From Clostridia bacterium (GTDB taxonomy: Bacteria > Bacillota > Clostridia > Oscillospirales > Acutalibacteraceae): a stretch of 36,827 bases of DNA. Numbering within the stretch: the stretch's first letter is position 1; each line of letters begins with the position of its first letter. Positions 32,470 through 36,827 of the stretch are shown piece after piece. A program made the position numbers and the translations under genes. The stretch spans positions 1-36,827 of the forward strand of contig JAFSAC010000045.1 of the NCBI GenBank assembly GCA_017442265.1, read 5' to 3'. The notes below the pieces were generated by a model. It was not told the origin of the DNA, made no database searches, and saw nothing but the letters and a program-made list of their open reading frames with translations.

Positions 32470-33993
32470 TCAATTCTGTTCCAAACTCAGAAACAGACCT
32501 CCCAGCTCCGCAATCATATCCGACGGCAACATACTATGCTGGGACAACCGCTCGGCGGCGCGGTCCCCGGCCAGCCCGTGCAGATACACCCCGGCGATCG
32601 CCGCCTTATCGGGAGAGATCCCTTGAGCAAGCAGTGAACCGATCATCCCGGACAGCACGTCTCCGCTCCCGCCGGTCGCCATACCGGGATTGCCAGTAGG
32701 ATTTTCCCGAAGGGTGTGTGGGGTGGCAACCAGGGTGCGGTGTCCTTTAAGCACCAGGGTCACCCCGAAACGTCTGGCAAAAGAGCCGGCAACTCCGGCT
32801 CGGTCGGCTTGCACCGCCACCGTGTCGGTACCGACAAGCCGCGCCATTTCGCCCGGATGCGGGGTGAGTACACAAGGAGCGTTGGTCGTTTCCAACATAT
32901 CTATATGCTGTGCCAGCGCATTTAGACCATCCGCATCCATAAGCACCGGGCAATTCGCCGCTTTGAGCAAAGCACCGACCAACCGACGGACACTCTCTCC
33001 CCGACCGAGACCGGGACCGATCACCAGAGCGGTTTTCCCGTTCAGCGCCCGACGAAGGGTGGACAGTGCCGCCATAGAGAGAACCCCCTCTTCGGTTTCC
33101 GGCAACGGCAGAAACACCGCTTCCGGAACCGCACCGGCGACCAGCGGATAGATCGATTTCGGCAACGCGACGGTCAGCAAACCAACCCCACATCGCAGAG
33201 CGGCTCTCGCCGCCAGTATCGCCGCTCCCGCCATACCGTAACTACCGCAGATCATCATAAGATGACCGAAACTCCCCTTATGAGTGTCCGGCAGCCGGGA
33301 CGGGAAACAGCATTTGACCTCCTGCCAGGTAATCGGGTCGATCGACAGTATCGCCTCCACGTCCTCCGGCAGAATGCCGATATCCAGCACCTTAATTTCC
33401 CCACACGCCGCTATCCCGTCGGGGGACACCAGCGCCGGTTTCAAGGCGGTAAAGGTAAGGGTCATTTCGGCGGGGAAAGTATGACTGTCTTTGGCACCGG
33501 TATCGCACGCAAGACCGCTCGGAATATCGATCGCAAAGGTGCGGTGTTCCCCGGGGCGAACCAGCGAAAAAAGGTGCGCGACCGGTTGCGGTAACAGTCC
33601 GTGAAAACCGATACCGTATACCGCATCCACCACCACGGCGGCATTCGTCACCGCCGCGGCCGCCCGGTAGGGTTCCGCATCAAAGCGGATAACCGGGATA
33701 TCCCCCAGGCGAGCAAACGCCTCCCGGGCAATAGCGGTATCCGGCTCCCCTTGCGGGAGGATCACCGTCACCGGGTAGCCGTTTTCACTCAGTTTCCGGG
33801 CGATCACAAACCCGTCCCCGCCGTTATTCCCTGTTCCGCAAAGAATCACCGTATCTCGCGGTGTCCCCACCGCCCGGCGGATCGCATGAGCGGCGGCGGT
33901 ACCGGCATTTTCCATTAACCGTTGAGCCGAAAGCCCGCCGGCAATCGCCCGGGCTTCAATCTGCCGCATTTCCAGTTTGGTGGCTGTACGCAT
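32470..33993 (-). CDS. nnr: Bifunctional NAD(P)H-hydrate epimerase / ADP-dependent dehydratase
   Basis: 507 residues. N-terminal YjeF_N epimerase (~1-210), with LMENAG near 27 and CGTGNNGGDGFVIARKL near 51-67. C-terminal ribokinase-like dehydratase (~225-500), with GSYGMAGAAILAARAALR, VLTPHPGEMARL and the GGSGDVLSGMIG motif near 440. It repairs hydrated NADH and NADPH, in the cytoplasm. Fused forms like this are common in bacteria. GGGAGGG precedes the ATG. Confidence 0.95.
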   Translation of the reverse strand: MRTATKLEMRQIEARAIAGGLSAQRLMENAGTAAAHAIRRAVGTPRDTVILCGTGNNGGDGFVIARKLSENGYPVTVILPQGEPDTAIAREAFARLGDIPVIRFDAEPYRAAAAVTNAAVVVDAVYGIGFHGLLPQPVAHLFSLVRPGEHRTFAIDIPSGLACDTGAKDSHTFPAEMTLTFTALKPALVSPDGIAACGEIKVLDIGILPEDVEAILSIDPITWQEVKCCFPSRLPDTHKGSFGHLMMICGSYGMAGAAILAARAALRCGVGLLTVALPKSIYPLVAGAVPEAVFLPLPETEEGVLSMAALSTLRRALNGKTALVIGPGLGRGESVRRLVGALLKAANCPVLMDADGLNALAQHIDMLETTNAPCVLTPHPGEMARLVGTDTVAVQADRAGVAGSFARRFGVTLVLKGHRTLVATPHTLRENPTGNPGMATGGSGDVLSGMIGSLLAQGISPDKAAIAGVYLHGLAGDRAAERLSQHSMLPSDMIAELGGLFLSLEQN

Positions 33994-34020
33994 AAACCAT
34001 TCCCTCCCCTTACAAACAAA

Positions 34021-34050
34021 AAAACGGCGCCTATTAAAAGCCGCCGTTTT
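34021..34050 (-). terminator. Terminator at the end of the DUF6106-like gene
   Basis: AAAACGGC/GCCGTTTT stem (34021-34028 with 34043-34050) containing the stop codon, with an A-rich plus strand beyond it giving T's on the minus strand. Confidence 0.6.
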
Positions 34051-34558
34051 TCTGTGCTTTTTCCAGTTCGATCTGCTTCAAACGCGGCAAGGAGGCGAAA
34101 AACGCCTGTTGAACCCGCTCGTCGGGATGAAACACCACCAGGGTGCTTCCGTATTTCTTACTGCGATAGGTGAAGTAGAAGTTCCCCTGCATATTCATTT
34201 CGGGGGCGGCCATTAAGGTATGATCAAACTTACGACCGATCAGTTTTTCGGCGTTCAAAGGACCGTATTCGTCCACCTTGCCGCAGGTGACCGAGGCAAG
34301 ATGTTTCCGACGGCGGCGAGCCACAATGCAGTCAATGTCCATTTCCCCGTTGGTAATGCTATATTCGAACTCACGGTTGCGGCCGGTGATCACCCACCAG
34401 GCGCCCCACAAGATCAGTACAACGGTCGGCATCAGCCACAAGGCATATTTGATAATGACAAAGGACAACAGTAGCGCCCCGGCCGCCGTTGCCGCCATAA
34501 TCAAAAAGTCGATCGGCTGTTTTTTCTTCTGTACGATCTGTTCCACAAAGGTATCCAT
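34034..34558 (-). CDS. DUF6106-like membrane protein
   Basis: 174 residues. Two adjacent membrane helices (~20-38 and ~42-58), then a cytoplasmic ~110-residue domain starting EFEYSITNGEMDIDCIVARRRRK. A YGS-type strand and a basic tail end the protein. The pattern resembles DUF6106, a Clostridia family of unknown function. GGAGAGG precedes the ATG. Confidence 0.7.
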   Translation of the reverse strand: MDTFVEQIVQKKKQPIDFLIMAATAAGALLLSFVIIKYALWLMPTVVLILWGAWWVITGRNREFEYSITNGEMDIDCIVARRRRKHLASVTCGKVDEYGPLNAEKLIGRKFDHTLMAAPEMNMQGNFYFTYRSKKYGSTLVVFHPDERVQQAFFASLPRLKQIELEKAQKNGGF

Positions 34559-34628
34559 TCGGTTTTCCTCTCCTTTTGGTTCGGTTCTCCTTCAGTTTAC
34601 CACATATTTCAAGAAACGGCAAGTCCGG

Positions 34629-35039
34629 TTACAAAAAAGTTACAAATGAACCGGCGGATTTCCCTCGTAAAATCTGCAGAACCCGAAATGTGTGCAGAAG
34701 TTTAAAGGATTTAAACACCTTAAAAGAGAGCGGCACCGCGCAGAAAAACGGCAGAACCCCCAAAATATCCAGTATCGGTTCCAGCGCAAACGGATACCAC
34801 AAAAACGACCGAAAACCCTGGCGAAAATGCAGATCGGCGGTAAAAAAATGCAACAGATAATCCGCCAAAAACAACCAAACAGTCCCCGCCTCCAGCAGAG
34901 AGGAGACCCGATCGGTCGGGTGATAAAGAATGAAAAAAAGATTGAAAAGAATGGAAAGAGCCAAAGCACTATGATAAAAAACGGCAAGCTTATCCCCGGC
35001 CCCCCTCGGTTCCAGCAAACGATACAACCGTTTCCGCAT
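34629..35039 (-). CDS. Voltage-sensor-like membrane protein lacking a pore
   Basis: 136 residues. Four hydrophobic segments resemble S1-S4 of an ion channel: ~18-40, ~52-70, ~85-102, and an S4-like helix ~105-125 with regularly spaced basic residues (FKVFKSFKLLHTFRVLQILRG). The protein stops right after this, so the S5-pore-S6 region of channels is absent, and the ~70 bp before the next gene cannot encode it. It is either a truncated channel or a stand-alone voltage-sensor domain. GAGGG precedes the ATG. Confidence 0.7.
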   Translation of the reverse strand: MRKRLYRLLEPRGAGDKLAVFYHSALALSILFNLFFILYHPTDRVSSLLEAGTVWLFLADYLLHFFTADLHFRQGFRSFLWYPFALEPILDILGVLPFFCAVPLSFKVFKSFKLLHTFRVLQILRGKSAGSFVTFL

Positions 35040-35084
35040 GCCCTCTTCGCCCCCTTTTTTTCTTTATGATGGGACAAATGACAG

Positions 35085-35116
35085 AAAAAATACAGCGCCC
35101 ATCAAAGGGCGCTGTA
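35085..35116 (-). terminator. Terminator after the GH43 gene
   Basis: 10-bp perfect stem (35091-35100 with 35107-35116), 6-nt loop, TTTTTTC on the minus strand. Confidence 0.88.
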
Positions 35117-35123
35117 AAAGCCG

Positions 35124-36044
35124 TTATGGATTAATGACCGGAACCGGTTCAGAGGTGGGACCGTGGATCACCAGAATATCTTCTCCGTCGTTCAGTGCGG
35201 GAACGAACTCCGCACGGTCGATGCAGGTCATTCGCGGATCGATTTTCTCGGCACTATGATGACAATGGTATACACAAACCAGCTGTTTGCCGTCCTTGGA
35301 GGTGGTAAAGCTATGGTGTCCGGTGCCGTACACCCGATCAGAGCGGCAAAGGATCGGATTTCCTTCATATTTTTTATATTCCCCGAGCGGATGATCGGAT
35401 ACCGCATAACCGACCGCATAATCCACGTTGCGATAATCATTAGCGGAATAGGATAAATAATACTTATCCTTGTGTTTGAGTAAGAAGGGGCCTTCCGCCG
35501 TCATCTGATTCTCAACGGTGTGCTCCCACGGGAATTCACCGGGGCTAAGCAACAGAGTGTCGGTGCTTTCGTCAACCGAGTTCATATCAGGGTTCATCTT
35601 CACCCCGGCGATGCGGTTCGTTTTTCGGCAGCGGTAGATGAGATACACCGTATCGTCATCATCCACGAAGAAATGACCGTCGATCGCATTTTTCTCAAAA
35701 ATCCATTTTTTCTCCTGCTGAACAAAGGGGCCAAGCGGACTATCCGACACCGCCACCCCCAAATGGATATTAACGGTGTAAATCATATAAAATTTGCCGT
35801 GGTAATGAATGACTTCCGGTGCCCAGAAGCCGAAAATTCGGCCGTTTTCCTCTTTGATCTCGCCTTTCACGTCCCCGAGTTTCAGGCAAAAGCCGCAGTC
35901 TTCCCAAAAAACCAGATCGTCCGACCGAAACACCTTATACCCTTCCGTAAGAGCGTTGGTGGCATAGAGGTAATAGGTGCCGTCGTACAACAGGATATAC
36001 GGGTCAGCACCCGCGCAAACGGGGTTTTGGTAGGTCTTGTTCAC
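35124..36044 (-). CDS. GH43 family glycosidase
   Basis: 306 residues, GTG start at 36044 (GGGAGGGG 5 nt upstream). Five-bladed propeller enzyme with catalytic triad Asp14 (GADPYI), Asp122 (AIDGHFF) and Glu184 (TAEGP). GH43 enzymes remove arabinose or xylose from plant polysaccharide fragments. With no signal peptide it should act on imported oligosaccharides. No CBM is attached. Specificity (arabinofuranosidase, xylosidase or arabinanase) is not clear. Confidence 0.92.
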   Translation of the reverse strand: MNKTYQNPVCAGADPYILLYDGTYYLYATNALTEGYKVFRSDDLVFWEDCGFCLKLGDVKGEIKEENGRIFGFWAPEVIHYHGKFYMIYTVNIHLGVAVSDSPLGPFVQQEKKWIFEKNAIDGHFFVDDDDTVYLIYRCRKTNRIAGVKMNPDMNSVDESTDTLLLSPGEFPWEHTVENQMTAEGPFLLKHKDKYYLSYSANDYRNVDYAVGYAVSDHPLGEYKKYEGNPILCRSDRVYGTGHHSFTTSKDGKQLVCVYHCHHSAEKIDPRMTCIDRAEFVPALNDGEDILVIHGPTSEPVPVINP

Positions 36045-36079
36045 AAAAGCCCCTCCCTGAACGCAAGATAAATCAACTG

Positions 36080-36256
36080 TTAGGATCGGACCGAGGCAAT
36101 CAAAGGTTTTCCGTCACGGTCGAGCAACACGGTCATTCCGCCGGCATACCCGGACTGTCGGCACAGATACTGAACCCCGGTTTCTTTATCAACCCAGATC
36201 TCAACAGTGCCCATACCCTGCGTGTATACCTTTTCAAAGCGTTTTTCTTTCGCCAT
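36080..36256 (-). CDS. DUF6440 family small protein
   Basis: 58 residues. The block KETGVQYLCRQSGYAGGMTV followed by LLDRDGKPLI is the hallmark of DUF6440, a small family common in Firmicutes. ATG 36256 is favoured because GGAGG lies 9 nt upstream; ATG 36262 is too close to that site. Function unknown. Confidence 0.85.
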   Translation of the reverse strand: MAKEKRFEKVYTQGMGTVEIWVDKETGVQYLCRQSGYAGGMTVLLDRDGKPLIASVRS

Positions 36257-36295
36257 ATCCATTAACCTCCGTCAAACTCTTCGTTATCTAAGTTC

Positions 36296-36323
36296 ATTAT
36301 AGCAAAAAGCAATTACTTTTCAA
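36296..36323 (-). promoter_or_regulatory. Promoter of the DUF6440-GH43 transcript
   Basis: TTGAAA (complement of 36318-36323), 16-nt spacer, TGC then TATAAT (complement of 36296-36301). Confidence 0.78.
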
Positions 36324-36363
36324 CTTAAAATGAAGATTTTGCAAAAATCTTTTAGCTGAATTT

Positions 36364-36425
36364 AGTGAAAAGTGAAGAGTGAAGAGTGAAAAAGTAAAAA
36401 TCCCGCGCTGATGCGCGGGATTTTT
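36364..36425 (-). repeat. Heptamer array and terminator, lone copy
   Basis: Five forward heptamers in perfect 7-nt period (AGTGAAA, AGTGAAG, AGTGAAG, AGTGAAA, AAGTAAA; 36364-36398), then a 13-bp perfect hairpin at 36396-36425 with loop TGAT. Same type of module as at 28242-31642. Confidence 0.8.
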
Positions 36426-36445
36426 GGCTGGGATGGCTGGAATCG
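36425..36445 (-). repeat. Duplicated 3' end of tRNA-Gln
   Basis: 21 bp identical to 36571-36591 (CCA, acceptor 3' strand and part of the T arm of tRNA-Gln), in the same orientation, 146 bp apart. No complete tRNA can be formed here. Between the copies (36446-36529) I see no gene, only an AAATTCC/GGAATTT hairpin. Confidence 0.85.
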
Positions 36446-36529
36446 TAACCGCTCGATATTCGCCGCTTACGCGCCGAAATCGGCAAATTCCTTAAGGGAA
36501 TTTGCGGTGCCGCTCCTCATCCAAACCTT

Positions 36530-36577
36530 CCAGCCAACACAAAAGGCACCCCAAAGGGTGCCTTTTGTGTTGGCTGG
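36530..36577 (-). terminator. Long hairpin at the 3' end of tRNA-Gln
   Basis: 22-bp perfect stem (36530-36551 with 36556-36577), 4-nt loop. The right arm includes the tRNA CCA end, so the left arm is an inverted partial copy of the tRNA tail. The core with its internal TTTT run probably ends tRNA transcription. Confidence 0.75.
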
Positions 36578-36644
36578 GATGGCTGGAATCGAACCAGCAC
36601 GGGCAGAGTCAAAGTCTGCTGTCCTACCACTAGACTACACCCCA
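36571..36644 (-). tRNA. tRNA-Gln (anticodon UUG)
   Basis: 74 nt including CCA. Acceptor TGGGGTG/CATCCCA. Anticodon stem GCAGA/TCTGC encloses CTTTGAC, anticodon UUG. T-loop GTTCGATTC. Confidence 0.96.
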
Positions 36645-36663
36645 ATATATTCCATATAATCAG

Positions 36664-36704
36664 AAACAGACCTGTCTTACGACGCGAAGGCAGATCTGTT
36701 TTTT
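36664..36704 (-). terminator. Hairpin between tRNA-His and tRNA-Gln
   Basis: 11-bp stem with one G-U pair (AAACAGATCTG with CAGGTCTGTTT on the minus strand) and a long loop, followed by TTTC. Modest as a terminator, so tRNA-Gln may still be read from the same transcript. Confidence 0.5.
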
Positions 36705-36710
36705 GTAAAG

Positions 36711-36788
36711 TGGGGTGGAAGATGGGACTCGAACCCACGGTCTCCAGAGCCACAATCTGGCGCTTTAACCAACTAAGCTACGTCCACC
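36711..36788 (-). tRNA. tRNA-His (anticodon GUG)
   Basis: 78 nt including G(-1) and CCA. Anticodon stem CCAGA/TCTGG encloses TTGTGGC, anticodon GUG. The extra 5' G paired with C73 is the histidine identity element. Confidence 0.96.
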
Positions 36789-36802
36789 AGATATCGCAAA
36801 AA

Positions 36803-36827
36803 TGGCACGCCAGAAGGGACTCGAACC
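36803..36827 (-). tRNA. 3' end of a further tRNA, cut by the window edge
   Basis: GGTTCGAGTCCC T arm, acceptor 3' strand and encoded CCA are visible. The anticodon lies outside, so its identity is unknown. Confidence 0.75.

Noticed and set aside
36425-36529. Second, complete tRNA-Gln gene
   Set aside because: Only the 3' 21 bp match; the anticodon arm and 5' acceptor strand are missing.

Overview
The window looks like chromosomal DNA from a spore-forming Clostridia-type Firmicute, probably Oscillospirales-like and possibly a gut carbohydrate degrader. This is inferred from a yabP/yabQ/divIC/rqcP/mazG block, a CIRCE-controlled groESL operon, HemZ, FeoAB, Clostridia-type DUF families, AGGAGG ribosome sites and consensus sigma-A promoters. 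Species was not determined. No rRNA, CRISPR array, transposase or integrase gene was seen.

Layout. 1-1537: a GH4 glycosidase (cut by the window edge) divergent from an AraC regulator. 1543-2663: an AT-rich GH25 lysozyme unit bounded by an 18-bp inverted repeat, next to tRNA-Leu. 2784-6512: feoA-feoB and mtaB on the + strand. Nearly everything after this is on the - strand. 6565-9763: groEL, groES and a THUMP methyltransferase. 9859-12960 (transcribed right to left): mazG-hup-rqcP-yabP-yabQ-divIC-S1 protein, the classical sporulation/division neighbourhood, cut by terminators and a possible sporulation promoter. 13079-21246: recJ-relA/spoT-dtd-MBL hydrolase-hemZ-nucleoside kinase as a tight operon, then a zinc-ribbon gene with its own promoter. 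21370-23532: a DUF6514-like gene, an ElaA-like acetyltransferase and a SulP permease with no STAS domain. 23634-26630: a 998-residue fusion of a 12-TM MFS transporter with a GH2 glycosidase.

26669-31642 is the most unusual part: a series of AT-rich single-gene units (zinc-ribbon membrane proteins, an esterase, a repeat-bearing lipoprotein metalloprotease, small membrane proteins). Each has almost the same very short 5' module (extended -10 TGnTATAAT, then a strong AAGGNGGTGAT-type ribosome site). Most are separated by a recurring intergenic module: heptamer repeats in inverted arrays, a near-identical terminator hairpin, and a conserved 3' block. The array abuts the CCA end of tRNA-Thr (paired with tRNA-Asp). 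The GH25 unit near tRNA-Leu has the same 5' module, and a related heptamer/terminator module abuts a duplicated tRNA-Gln 3' end at 36425. A cassette-like, tRNA-associated organisation is my inference.

31955-36256: a lipoprotein, bifunctional Nnr (NAD(P)HX repair), a DUF6106-like membrane protein, a voltage-sensor-only membrane protein, a GH43 glycosidase and DUF6440. 36571-36827: tRNA-Gln, tRNA-His and the 3' end of a further tRNA.

The carbohydrate genes (GH4, GH2 fusion, GH43) have no visible secretion signal, so they probably act on imported oligosaccharides in the cytoplasm. The rest is mostly housekeeping: protein folding, iron uptake, tRNA modification and quality control, stringent response, DNA repair and sporulation.
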